Source of the DNA: Desulfogranum marinum
Lineage (GTDB): Bacteria; Desulfobacterota; Desulfobulbia; Desulfobulbales; Desulfobulbaceae
Direction: 5' to 3'
Assembly: GCF_016918565.1 (NCBI RefSeq)
Contig: NZ_JAFFQD010000005.1
Span: forward strand, 47,833 to 111,832
Length of the DNA: 64,000 nucleotides
The position numbers were made by a program, and so were the translations under genes. How positions within the stretch are numbered: position 1 is the first letter of the stretch; every line of letters starts with the position of its first letter. The notes under the pieces were generated by a model, which was not told the DNA's origin, ran no database searches, and saw only the letters and a list, made by a program, of their open reading frames with translations. Of the stretch, positions 54,722-64,000 are shown piece by piece.

Positions 54722-54756
54722 TCGGAGAGGTCGTTTTCTTTAGAGGCAAGTGAGCT

Positions 54757-54800
54757 ATGCTGCCTCACCCGGATTAGCCAGTGGTGAGACAGCATATATT
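54757..54800. terminator. Probable bidirectional terminator between the DsrE gene and the KdnB-like gene
   Basis: ATGCTGCCTCAC pairs with GTGAGACAGCAT (11 of 12 bases) around a 15-base loop, followed by a T-rich tract. The two genes converge here. Confidence 0.6.
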
Positions 54801-54804
54801 TTAC

Positions 54805-55944
<1,140 letters not shown>

Positions 55945-56011
55945 TTAAAAAAGGTGAAGGTGTATAAACCCTCAAGAGCTAACGCGATTACAGGGCAATG
56001 AAAAGACATAC

Positions 56012-56026
56012 TACCTAAATCCTGCA
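56012..56026 (+). repeat. Solo copy of the TACCTAAATCCTGCA repeat
   Basis: Same 15-bp end as the element at 61570-61829, with similarity continuing for about 20 bases on its inner side. It lies in the 348-bp region 55873-56220, which otherwise shows no gene. Confidence 0.6.
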
Positions 56027-56220
56027 CGTCGAATGTTAGAAAAAATAAATTCTACCATGAAAAACAACATATTGAGCAGACAATTGATTTGAAGTTCTAT
56101 TCACTGTATGGGTGAACCTGATGCCCACTAGGCTGCATACCAGATGGGTTTTGAAAACTCAAGCTGTTCTTCGGCTGCTTTTTTTCAGATGTTTGTTTCT
56201 GCCAAGGGCAACCATAGCGG

Positions 56221-57150
56221 TTGTATATTGGTTATATTCATTTTGGGAGTGTAAAAGAAAAGGTGGAAGAGATCAGAAAATTAACCGAGCAATTATTTGG
56301 AGATACTCCCAAAGAACTCCTTTATCACTATACAACCCTGACCGGCTTATTGGGTATAGTGGGCAGTAATAAATTATGGGCCAGTGATATCAGGTATATG
56401 AATGATTCTGCTGAATTGAAGCATTCAGCAGATTTAATCAGGGTTGAAGTGCAGGAACGATTGGCCAAGGGGCAGGGTACGGCTGACCTGTTAGGGCAAT
56501 TTGTTGATTGGGTTGCCTATCGAATCACCAACGGCCATATGCTGTTTGGAGCCTCGTTTCGCTCCCATGGTAACTTGCTCAGTCAGTGGCGCGGATACAG
56601 TACCCATGGCAAGGGTGTCAGTTTAGGCTTCTCTGCTGATTATATTGTTGAATGTGCACGCAAGCAGCATTTTCAGATTGGCAAGTGTATTTATGATCCG
56701 GTACGGCAGCGTCAACTCATTGCCAAAGTAGTGGACGCCATAGAGCATAATGTGGCCCACCAGGTACGGGGCGGAGAGACCTGTGAAGAATTATCCGGCC
56801 TGTATCACCTCGTATTTGAAAAGATAGAAATTGATTTGTTACGGATTGCAGCAATTTTGAAGCATCCATCCTTTCGTGAAGAAAAGGAATGGCGAATTGT
56901 CTCGCCGGTATTGATCAGTCGAACCGAGTCGTCGTTGTTGTTCAGAGAAGCTAATGCTATGCTGGTCCCCTATGTGGAATTTGAGCTCCAGCTGGCGGTA
57001 GGGCAACCGCCGCAACTGGATCACTGCTATCTTGGGCCAACATCCAACATCAATATTTCAATGAACTCGTTGCAGATGTTTCTTGGCCAGCATGGAATTG
57101 TGCCTGCAAAAGGGATCGACTACTGTCAAATTCCTTACCGCCAGAGGTGA
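56221..57150 (+). CDS. DUF2971 family protein
   Basis: About 300 residues, no membrane span. The family opening LYHYTTLTGLLGIVGSNKLWASDIRYMNDSAE, the middle LLSQWRGYSTHGKGVSLGFS and the EEKEWRIVSP segment are all present. The H-Y-T start and later Glu resemble the layout of ADP-ribosyltransferase-like folds, but that is speculation. The true start may be the GTG at 56263. It stands alone in a repeat-containing, looser region and could be accessory. Confidence 0.8.
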   Translation: MYIGYIHFGSVKEKVEEIRKLTEQLFGDTPKELLYHYTTLTGLLGIVGSNKLWASDIRYMNDSAELKHSADLIRVEVQERLAKGQGTADLLGQFVDWVAYRITNGHMLFGASFRSHGNLLSQWRGYSTHGKGVSLGFSADYIVECARKQHFQIGKCIYDPVRQRQLIAKVVDAIEHNVAHQVRGGETCEELSGLYHLVFEKIEIDLLRIAAILKHPSFREEKEWRIVSPVLISRTESSLLFREANAMLVPYVEFELQLAVGQPPQLDHCYLGPTSNINISMNSLQMFLGQHGIVPAKGIDYCQIPYRQR

Positions 57151-57197
57151 GCCTAGTCCTTTGCAGGACTGGGGCGGGTGCGTGTATGATACCAGCT

Positions 57198-58067
57198 TTA
57201 AATGAACCGTTCCTGTTCTATCCAACTTCTGGTGCCAAGAGAAGTACAGGAAAGACTGGCTATTTCAGCTGCCCTGGCAATACTGGTAAGGTAGTCGTGT
57301 TGGAGAATGAAATGGCAAAATGCTCCATGAAAAATATCACCGGCACCAAGGGTGTCCATTGGTTTGACGTCCATGACAGGTATTTCCGTCTTTTCAGACT
57401 TGTCTACTACCACCACCGGATCAGCCCCCCTGGTAATGGCAATTTTTTGAATGCCATGGTTTTGTAAAAAGCGAATAACAGCTTCCTGATCGTTGCATTC
57501 AGGGGGGAAGAAGTCCGCAGAGCAGATGGCAAAATCAATAAAAGGCAGTAGTGCTTCTTCCCCTTCCTTCCAGCTTCCCCCGTCAAGCACGATTGGAATA
57601 TGCAGCGTCCGTGCTTTTTCTGCCACCAGCACTGCCTGTTCCATATAGTGTCCATCCAGCATCAGGATATCCTTGTTTTCCAGCAGTGTTTCGTTTGACG
57701 CATCCCGCTTAAGCCGTCTGGTATCCGTGTTGGAATAGACAACCATGCGATTGCCGTTGGAAAGGTCAACAATGATCGATGCCATTATCGGAGGCCGTTC
57801 AGGTTGACTGGTGTAGTCTTTGACGTCAACTCCCCAATCGCTCAGTTCGTTTTTTATATACACCCCACCGGGGTGATTACCAATCCCGGTGATAAGGGTT
57901 GAGGTATTCCCGAGTCCTGCAAACGCGACGGCAGCATTTGTTGCCGGACCACCAGCATAGGAAAGCAGTCGTTCGTTTTTTAGCTTTTCATTGACACCAG
58001 GGAAACGGGGAACATAGTGGATGATGTCAACCGTTGTAAGGCCCAAAAAAATGCCATTGTAAATCAT
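57198..58067 (-). CDS. PfkB-family sugar/nucleoside kinase
   Basis: About 289 residues from the ATG at 58067. Ribokinase-like fold: GGPATNAAVAFAGLG near the N-terminus and the anion-hole/catalytic-base motif DTLGAGDIFHGAF near the C-terminus. The substrate is unknown. The extra 27 upstream codons of the open frame have no support. Converges with the DUF2971 gene. Confidence 0.9.
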   Translation of the reverse strand: MIYNGIFLGLTTVDIIHYVPRFPGVNEKLKNERLLSYAGGPATNAAVAFAGLGNTSTLITGIGNHPGGVYIKNELSDWGVDVKDYTSQPERPPIMASIIVDLSNGNRMVVYSNTDTRRLKRDASNETLLENKDILMLDGHYMEQAVLVAEKARTLHIPIVLDGGSWKEGEEALLPFIDFAICSADFFPPECNDQEAVIRFLQNHGIQKIAITRGADPVVVVDKSEKTEIPVMDVKPMDTLGAGDIFHGAFCHFILQHDYLTSIARAAEIASLSCTSLGTRSWIEQERFI

Positions 58068-58440
58068 GGTAATCTGTAAGCAAAATAAAAGGGGGGCTGT
58101 CTGTTGGCGTTCAAACCGGAGAAGAGTTGTCACCGGAACAGGCACCAAGAGGCAAGACTTATATTAAGTTAAAGCTGTATAGTATACTGATTTTGTTTTG
58201 TTTTCAACTGGTAATAGGCTGAGAACTACTCTCGATTAAGGGGGCTTTATACCAGCAAAGCATTGGGTGGTCCCTTTATACGTCTGTGGTCGTGTTGGTA
58301 AAAAGAAAGAAGATGATTATTATATGCGCTGAAATAATATAGGTGAATTTATCGAAGAATAGTCCCTCTCGATGACTGTTATGAGAGTAAGCTAAACATA
58401 TTGTTTGAAGACAAATACATGCTACCATAGGAGCTGGAAA

Positions 58441-59025
58441 ATGGTTTTAACCGCATCAAACATGTTGGAAATAGGAACAAAAGCACCTGCTTTTACCCTG
58501 CCGGATACTACCGGTAAAAACATAAGTCTTGAAGATCTTGCTCCGCAAGCTGGTCTCCTGATAGTTTTTATGTGCAACCACTGCCCTTACGTGAAACATG
58601 TAGGGCCGGAACTGGCTGCCATTGGCAGGGAATATGCCTCGAAAGGCATTAGCATGATCGCTATTAATGCAAACGATGCTGCAACCCACCCTGATGATAG
58701 TTATGAGAAAATGCAGGAAGAGGTGAAAAAACAGGGCTACACTTTTCCATATCTCCATGATGCCTCTCAAGAGGTGGCTAAACTTTATCAGGCTGCCTGC
58801 ACCCCGGATTTTTTTCTGTTTGATAGCCGGAAACTGCTGGTTTATCGTGGGCAACTTGATGATTCCAGGCCGGGAAATAACATTCCGGTAACAGGAAAAG
58901 ATCTGCGGGGTGCCCTTGATGCATTGATCAAGGGAGATCCAGTCGCAGAAGAGCAGAAACCCAGCATGGGGTGTAATATAAAATGGAAGCCAGGCAATGA
59001 ACCTCGCTATTTTTCTGCCGGCTAA
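58441..59025 (+). CDS. Thioredoxin-fold redoxin (AhpC/TSA-like)
   Basis: 194 residues from the ATG at 58441, which has AGGAG upstream. IGTKAPAFTLPDTTGKNISLEDL opens the peroxiredoxin-like fold; VFMCNHCPYVKHV carries the CxxC-like pair (near residues 44-47), and a third Cys is in AACTPDFFLFD before the cis-Pro. Ends with the family tail PSMGCNIKWKPGNEP. Probably a cytoplasmic thiol reductase or peroxidase. Of the active-site residues all are Cys; no TGA is seen. The 255-bp space before it holds no gene. Confidence 0.9.
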   Translation: MVLTASNMLEIGTKAPAFTLPDTTGKNISLEDLAPQAGLLIVFMCNHCPYVKHVGPELAAIGREYASKGISMIAINANDAATHPDDSYEKMQEEVKKQGYTFPYLHDASQEVAKLYQAACTPDFFLFDSRKLLVYRGQLDDSRPGNNIPVTGKDLRGALDALIKGDPVAEEQKPSMGCNIKWKPGNEPRYFSAG

Positions 59026-59226
59026 TCATTAAAAATATCTTGAATGGTGAGGATTTTTTGTCCAAGCTTAGGTCTGCCTCAGCTTCTGAGCTATGCTCAG
59101 GAAATTACCACAGGCATATGATGTCTATCGCCTTCTTTTTTGCCTCAAAGGATAATTTTTTGAGCATGAGGAGATAAAACTCGGATTTTAAGAGAGTGGA
59201 CGAAAAGGCAGGTCTACAAGATGGGC

Positions 59227-60159
59227 TTATGAGTGGTCATGGCGAACAAAGGCGATAAGCCCCACAACAGTGATCAGGATACCGATAAAGCCAAGGCTGT
59301 TGGGAAAACCACTGCCAAGGATAAGGATCTCTCCAGCCAAGGCAAAAAGCACCTCGCTTGACTGGGTTGCATCCACAGCGGCAAGTTTACTGGCATTATC
59401 AGCCAGGTGACGTGCATTAAGAAAGAGGGTTGTCGCGATAACACCGGAAAAGAGGGCAACCAGGGCAACGGAAAAAAGTTGCCCACCCGAAGGAGAGGCA
59501 GGAGTGACCACGGCAAAGAGCACGAGCCAGAACGGAAAACTGCCGGTGGTTAAGAGAAGAACTTTGGCAAAGCCGTTTTCTAAAAATTGTGCATCGATAA
59601 GCGGCAGCCTTTTGTGGCCGTTTTGTGCCTCCCACACCAATTGGTTACCCAGTGGGTAGCAGAAGGCCGCGGCAAGGACGGGGAGGGCCCCCAACAGGAG
59701 TTCGCTCAGACGGGTTGTTTCAATCTGGCTGACATTGACCAACAGGACCCCGCAAAACACCACCGAAGAAAAGAGCCAGATTTTGGGGGAGAACCTCCTC
59801 CCAAAAAGAAGCAGCACAAAAAGAGAGGCAATGATGGTAAGTTGCCAGGTCGTTGCCACCACCCACCCAGGGGAAAAATCTGCTGCAAAGCAGATGAGTG
59901 CATAGAAACCACCAAACCCGATACTGCCGCTGAGTACCCAGAATTGCCAGTGGCGGATGAATTCCCGCATGAGTTGGAAACAATACTCCCTGCCTTTAGA
60001 GGCCATCAGGCAGAAAACAAGAAAAACAAACATGTACCCATAGCGCAAAGAGGCTGACCAGAACCAGTGCCCACCTTCAAGACTCATAGATCGGTTGAGG
60101 ATAAAGGTGGTGCTGAAAAAGAGTCCTGCCAAAAGGCCGAGAAGCATTATGCGGATCAT
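59227..60159 (-). CDS. DMT-superfamily exporter (multidrug resistance efflux transporter family)
   Basis: 310 residues, ten membrane spans in two repeats. LLAGLFFSTTFILNRSMSLEGGHWFWSASLRYGYM opens the first; the second ends SSEVLFALAGEILILG. The pattern fits the EmrE-like PF13536 group. Substrate unknown. 201 bp upstream of its stop (59026-59226) hold no gene. Confidence 0.9.
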   Translation of the reverse strand: MIRIMLLGLLAGLFFSTTFILNRSMSLEGGHWFWSASLRYGYMFVFLVFCLMASKGREYCFQLMREFIRHWQFWVLSGSIGFGGFYALICFAADFSPGWVVATTWQLTIIASLFVLLLFGRRFSPKIWLFSSVVFCGVLLVNVSQIETTRLSELLLGALPVLAAAFCYPLGNQLVWEAQNGHKRLPLIDAQFLENGFAKVLLLTTGSFPFWLVLFAVVTPASPSGGQLFSVALVALFSGVIATTLFLNARHLADNASKLAAVDATQSSEVLFALAGEILILGSGFPNSLGFIGILITVVGLIAFVRHDHS

Positions 60160-60235
60160 AAGGTTAGGTAAACTCTTGGGAAAGGGTTCTCTGAGTCATC
60201 ATCGGATAGATGTAGTTGTCGATAAGGCTGCATGC

Positions 60236-60832
60236 TCAGCCAAGTCGTGCGTTGTAAACAGGTCGCCCGGAAGCCGCGAACTCTTCAAATTGCGCAACCG
60301 CTTGCTCGTGGAGAACATCTTCCTGGAGAGTAATCCCACGCTTTTCCAGCTCTTGTCGCCATTGGGGATGTATCGGCCCTTCGTCAAAGCCTGTGATGGC
60401 CTCCAATTGGCTGCCTGCACCGGCAATAACCAGCGAGCGGATACCTGACCAGAGTACAGCGCCAAAACACATGGCGCAGGGGCACCAGTTTACCACCAGT
60501 TGGTGGGAGGGCATGCCAGGGCCACCAAGGTCATAGGTCTGCAGCTGAGCTTGAGCAAGTGACAGGGCCATGATTTCGGCATGGGCGGTGGAGCAGTTGC
60601 TGGGCACAACCCTGTTCACCCCAATCGAGACCAATCTACCATTTGCCTCTTCAAAGACAGCGGCTGCAAAAGGGCCACCTGTATCGTTTTTGAAGTTTGC
60701 ACCGGCGAAAAAGAGAACTGTCTCCATTCTCTGTTCAACGTTTGGCATTACAGGGGGCAGCTCTTGTACTTTATCAATGGCCCATTGTGGGAGTTGGAGC
60801 GTAAGTTGGGTTACAGTGGTATTGGTTTGCAT
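60236..60832 (-). CDS. Nucleoside deaminase (guanine/cytidine deaminase family)
   Basis: About 198 residues from the ATG at 60832. Zinc-dependent deaminase: the HAE motif (TAHAEIMALS) with catalytic Glu, and PCAMC with the two zinc Cys. The N-terminal ~60 residues are extra compared with TadA-type proteins. Likely acts on guanine or a cytosine derivative. Confidence 0.9.
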   Translation of the reverse strand: MQTNTTVTQLTLQLPQWAIDKVQELPPVMPNVEQRMETVLFFAGANFKNDTGGPFAAAVFEEANGRLVSIGVNRVVPSNCSTAHAEIMALSLAQAQLQTYDLGGPGMPSHQLVVNWCPCAMCFGAVLWSGIRSLVIAGAGSQLEAITGFDEGPIHPQWRQELEKRGITLQEDVLHEQAVAQFEEFAASGRPVYNARLG

Positions 60833-60979
60833 GGCGTACGGGTTGCTAAAATGAAAGGTAGGAGGATGTGATGGGCAAGGTATCCTGAAGTCTTCAGAGA
60901 TACCTCCCTTTTGCGGGAAAGAGTACCTGAAAAACAATACTAAAGGAAATAGAATAATTCCAGCACAAGGAGAGCAGGC

Positions 60980-61447
60980 ATGGGAATAGAAATAGAACGA
61001 AAATTTTTACTGGTTGGCGAAGCGTGGAAAAAATTGGCCCAAGGGGTTCGTTATCGTCAAGGATACCTGAGTACAAGCAAAGAATCGACCGTGCGGGTAA
61101 GAACCATTGAAAATACAGGCTACCTGACCGTAAAAGGAAAGAGCACCGGGGCGACCAGAAGCGAATTTGAGTATGAAATCCCGGTGGAAGACGCCAATAC
61201 CATGCTCGACCAGCTATGCGCCAAACCGCTGATTGAAAAAAAAAGGTACAAGATCGAGTATGAGGGCTTTACCTGGGAGGTGGATGAGTTTTTTGGTGAG
61301 AATCAAGGGTTGGTCGTAGCCGAAATAGAGCTTGAAAGTGAAGACCAGCCCTATACAAAACCGGAATGGGTGGGAGCAGAAGTGACCCAAGACCAACGCT
61401 ATTTTAATTCAAATCTTGCTCGAAATCCTTATTGCCGCTGGGAGTAA
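60980..61447 (+). CDS. CYTH-domain protein (triphosphate tunnel metalloenzyme)
   Basis: 155 residues, starting with the diagnostic EIERKFLL. The tunnel-lining basic and acidic residues alternate along strands (VRVRTIENTGYLTVKGKS, FEYEIP, KKRYKIEYEGFTWEVDEF, VAEIELESE). Members act as inorganic triphosphatases or class-IV adenylate cyclases; the activity here is undefined. AAGGAG-type ribosome site; a perfect terminator follows. Confidence 0.94.
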   Translation: MGIEIERKFLLVGEAWKKLAQGVRYRQGYLSTSKESTVRVRTIENTGYLTVKGKSTGATRSEFEYEIPVEDANTMLDQLCAKPLIEKKRYKIEYEGFTWEVDEFFGENQGLVVAEIELESEDQPYTKPEWVGAEVTQDQRYFNSNLARNPYCRWE

Positions 61448-61461
61448 GCATATCTCAAAAG

Positions 61462-61498
61462 AACCTTTTTGCAGGGCTCACTGCAAAAAGGTTTTGTT
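61462..61498 (+). terminator. Terminator after the CYTH gene
   Basis: Perfect 13-bp stem (AACCTTTTTGCAG with CTGCAAAAAGGTT), 6-base loop, followed by TTGTT. The T-run is short. Confidence 0.8.
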
Positions 61499-61569
61499 AA
61501 AGCCATGCAGAGCCGCCACTCCAGCTATAGGGGCCACTCATTTAGTTCCCTTTAGGTTTTTTATTCTAT

Positions 61570-61829
61570 TACCTAAATCTTGCATGTCAAACATGACAAA
61601 AAAAGCTTTTAATTATGTTTTTTCAGACTGTTATCGGTTTTATCAACAAGAAATCAGTTCACTTTTTATGTGAGTTACATTTAAGAGCATTTTTCTCATG
61701 CTTGCCACCCTTCGGGATTGCCAATTTTACCGAATCTGCTTTGTTTGCGCACAGTTGAAGTACTACAGTACGTCTGCGTGTACGCAGCCTCGCACCTTCG
61801 GCAAACTTGGCAATTGCAGGATTTAGGTA
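61570..61829. repeat. MITE-like element with 15-bp terminal inverted repeats
   Basis: TACCTAAATCTTGCA at the left end and its inverted copy TGCAGGATTTAGGTA at the right end (one mismatch) enclose 230 bp. The interior has two tight palindromes: GTACT-AC-AGTAC (61760-61771) and CTGCG-TGTA-CGCAG (61774-61787). The minus strand is open for 56 codons from the right end (61659-61829) but lacks a start codon. ATT flanks both ends and may be a target duplication. No transposase is encoded. It lies in the 686-bp gap before the HdrD-like gene; 61830-62133 hold no gene. Confidence 0.65.
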
Positions 61830-62133
61830 TTAATTGAGTATATCGCTATCGGTAATATTACCAGTAGGGTCGAATTCCGTTTTCGATAGTAATTTTTCCA
61901 ACTGTGAAAAATTAGTGCAACTAAACATGAAATCCCCGCGAATGAGGGGCTGGCGAAACAGTAAATGTACAGTAATAAGGTTCAACTACCCACAGCATTC
62001 TTAAGCTAATATTGGTATGATGCATCCTATATTTGCGAATCCTAATCATAAAGGGGTGTGTTCAGCGAATCAACTTCAGAAGTGACAAACAACCTAAACT
62101 GATTCGTACGGTAAGGAAGGGAGTAGAGCTACA

Positions 62134-63390
62134 ATGGCAATTTCAGATCATTACGGTGAAGAAAAACAACGCTTTCTAGAGAACTGTGTACAGTGTGGGA
62201 TTTGCGCTGAAGTATGCCCGATTTTGCCCCATGCTGACATGAGAGATATTTCCTCACAGGACATTCAGGAAGGGGTTTTTAGCTTCATAGATACCGGGAC
62301 TCCCAACCAGCATGCTTATACAAAAGCTTTTGCCTGCATGGAATGTTTCAAGTGTACTGCGAATATCTGCCCTGAAGACCTCAACCCAATGTTAGTGAAT
62401 GAGCTTATTAAGGGTGAGTATATTTCTCGTGGGTTGGCAGAAAAGGCATATGGTGACCAGCAAGAACCTAGCAGCATTCACCGGGTACTTGCCAGCATTC
62501 AGGTTTCAGGGTCTGATTACCGCAAAATCACTAAACCGAGCAATAAAAAGAACGCCCGTTACATTTTCTTTCCTGGCTGCAACGTTTATTTCCAACCGGA
62601 CAAAATCCTTAATGCCTTGGATATTATGGATGCAATCGGTGATGACTACGCATTTCTCCCTGGATTGGATAATTGTTGCGGAGATAGTTGTATGTTTGCG
62701 GGCGATATAAACAAGGGGGGACAGCAGGCCGAATCACTGATTGCCACAATCGCTGAGTTTCAACCTGAAGCTGTTGTTTTATGGTGTCCAACCTGTCATT
62801 GCCGTTTTGATAAGAGCATTGCACCCACCTTGGATATTCCTTTCCAAATACTGTCTTTTCCGCAGTATCTCGCCGCAAACATGAACAAACTCTCCCTTTC
62901 AGATGCTTCCGCCGGGGTAGTTACCCTTCATGAACCCTGCAAGTCGGCCTACACCAGTTTAGACTTCGATGGACCCCGTGGAGTATTGAGGCAATTGCCA
63001 GGGGTGACTCTTACTGAGATGACGCATCATGGCCCGGAAACAAGTTGCTGTGGCAGTGGTGCTGACTGCTGGTTCCAGGAAAGTTCTTCCCAGATGCGTG
63101 AGAATCGTTTGAAAGAAGCAGATCAAACCGGTGCGGATCGATTGGTTACCATATGTCATTATTGTGGACAAACATTTGGACAAGAAGAAGAACGTTTTAA
63201 TTTCAAAGTTACCAATTATGTTAATATGGTTGCTAAAGCTATGGGTATCCAGCGTGATGATACGTTTAAAAAATATGCTCTCTGGCGAGATTTGGATCGT
63301 ATTCTAAGCGACACGGCCAAGTCTCTTCAAGAATCACCTTTTGAAAAAAATAAAATCATTGAGGTGATAAAAACTGTTTTCATCAGATAG
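62134..63390 (+). CDS. HdrD/GlpC-like iron-sulfur protein with two CCG domains
   Basis: 418 residues, soluble. Two [4Fe-4S] ferredoxin motifs at the N-terminus (CVQCGICAEVCP at ~18-29 and CMECFKCTANICP at ~68-80) are followed by two CCG domains: FPGC, NCCGDSC and CPTCHC in the first; EPC, SCCGSGADC and ICHYCG in the second. This is the layout of fused heterodisulfide reductase HdrCB/HdrD. It likely passes electrons to a disulfide or thiol-sulfur partner. It has no Hdr, Qmo or Dsr partner next to it. Confidence 0.92.
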   Translation: MAISDHYGEEKQRFLENCVQCGICAEVCPILPHADMRDISSQDIQEGVFSFIDTGTPNQHAYTKAFACMECFKCTANICPEDLNPMLVNELIKGEYISRGLAEKAYGDQQEPSSIHRVLASIQVSGSDYRKITKPSNKKNARYIFFPGCNVYFQPDKILNALDIMDAIGDDYAFLPGLDNCCGDSCMFAGDINKGGQQAESLIATIAEFQPEAVVLWCPTCHCRFDKSIAPTLDIPFQILSFPQYLAANMNKLSLSDASAGVVTLHEPCKSAYTSLDFDGPRGVLRQLPGVTLTEMTHHGPETSCCGSGADCWFQESSSQMRENRLKEADQTGADRLVTICHYCGQTFGQEEERFNFKVTNYVNMVAKAMGIQRDDTFKKYALWRDLDRILSDTAKSLQESPFEKNKIIEVIKTVFIR

Positions 63391-63829
63391 ACGAAATATC
63401 AATTGAAAAGGTTAAGGTTACCAGTTCAAATCATTGTACAATCACAGAGACATTAAATTGAAGGTGTTTCCTGTTTATACGTAACAAATCCTCCCCAGCA
63501 AAAGTCAATATCTTTCCACTATATGTTGACCTCGTGTCTACAGAAGATGTAAAATCCTGTAGTTGACTTGTAGCCGTTGCAACGCCACATGTACTCCACA
63601 AAAGATCACAAAAAAACCTGCTACATTGTGGATCAAACATTACTTATCACACAAATTCAATAAGTTGTACTATATATCCGCCGCCGCTTTAATTCAAATA
63701 TTTTTCAGGATTCCGAGAACTTACCCCATACTTGAATTGATAGTGGTTTCTTTTTGCTGAGCAAAGGGAGAAGGCAAGTTGCCAATATTTTGTGCCGGAG
63801 GGCACAGCCTGCTGTTAACCCTATCGGGT

Positions 63830-63969
63830 TGTCAGGAAGAGGGGGCTGTTACGAGTTGGAATTAGAGATGCTTCCGGATGATCTTGGACGGCATAAACTT
63901 GCTGGATTTTAAAGATGCCCATAGGGCTTAGCTGATGTAGAATTTCAAAGGATTAGCTACTTCCTGACA
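63830..63969. repeat. Short inverted-repeat pair (possible small mobile-element remnant)
   Basis: TGTCAGGAAG (63830-63839) and CTTCCTGACA (63960-63969) form a perfect 10-bp inverted repeat 120 bp apart; a GGGT stretch precedes both outer ends. A separate small hairpin TGTGCC/GGCACA lies at 63791-63806. The region 63391-64000 shows no convincing gene; a 69-codon minus-strand frame in it looks non-coding. Confidence 0.4.
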
Positions 63970-64000
63970 CCCTCAGTCAATTATTTTCCAGAAAATATAA

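Noticed and set aside
58441..59025. Second selenoprotein candidate (redoxin)
   Set aside because: All active-site positions are ordinary Cys codons and no in-frame TGA is present.
61416..61673. 85-codon plus-strand frame after the CYTH gene
   Set aside because: It spans the CYTH stop, a perfect terminator and one end of the repeat element; not coding.
63431..63640. 69-codon minus-strand frame after the HdrD-like gene
   Set aside because: No ribosome site, no family pattern, composition not protein-like.

Overview
The window is a stretch of chromosome from a sulfate-reducing (or sulfur-disproportionating) deltaproteobacterium, most likely of the order Desulfobulbales. The evidence is a complete dsrA-dsrB-dsrD cluster for dissimilatory sulfite reductase, a moderate GC content (mid-40s percent by eye), an outer-membrane assembly lipoprotein (BamD), Kdo-sugar genes, and an HdrD-like iron-sulfur protein. 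The genus cannot be fixed from sequence reading alone. No rRNA, tRNA, CRISPR array, integrase or intact insertion sequence was recognised. Most of the window is ordinary core genome with genes on both strands.

Layout. 1-9.3 kb: a truncated ABC exporter with an unusual nucleotide-binding domain, uracil salvage (upp-uraA), a DUF1178 protein, a degenerate diadenylate-cyclase-like sensor and a Na+/Ca2+ antiporter. 9.5-16.7 kb: dnaG-rpoD-dprA-rpe-pgi on the plus strand. 16.7-19.8 kb: dsrAB, then a strong hairpin terminator, then dsrD. 19.8-25.1 kb: birA, kdsD, and a divergent pair made of a large membrane protein with an E2 (ubiquitin-conjugating)-like domain and a DUF4388/PATAN protein. 25-33.3 kb: HAD and HD hydrolases, a YkgJ protein, a one-piece SecDF, larB, a split APH-like/AAA kinase pair and bamD. 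33.4-37.3 kb: trxA, hemL and the Fo genes atpZ-atpI-atpB-atpE. 37.3-49 kb: a nucleoside phosphorylase, rimO, HU, rluB, several small genes, rmuC, cbpA-cbpM, a shikimate kinase, a glycogen synthase and gap. 49-54.8 kb: a tiny zinc-ribbon gene, metC with a selenocysteine-containing DsbA/FrnE-like gene, an SLC13 permease, a CDF transporter and a DsrE-family gene. 54.8-64 kb: a KdnB-like dehydrogenase, DUF2971, a PfkB kinase, a redoxin, a DMT exporter, a nucleoside deaminase, a CYTH protein and an orphan HdrD-like protein, in more loosely packed DNA with dispersed inverted repeats.

How the genes work together. DsrAB with DsrD carries the last step of sulfate respiration. The Fo genes and the SLC13 permease fit energy conservation and anion uptake. 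KdsD and KdnB belong to Kdo formation and modification for lipopolysaccharide. SecDF, BamD and the DsbA-like protein concern export and folding.

The most notable observations are: (1) an 800-residue membrane-anchored protein whose N-terminal E2 fold has Arg at the expected catalytic Cys position, divergent from a Cys-containing PATAN protein; (2) a DsbA/FrnE-like gene with an in-frame TGA exactly at the first Cys of its CxxC motif, followed by a possible SECIS hairpin; (3) a DAC-like protein with altered catalytic motifs; (4) a terminator between dsrB and dsrD and a palindrome at the dsrA transcription start; (5) a roughly 260-bp repeat element with terminal inverted repeats.
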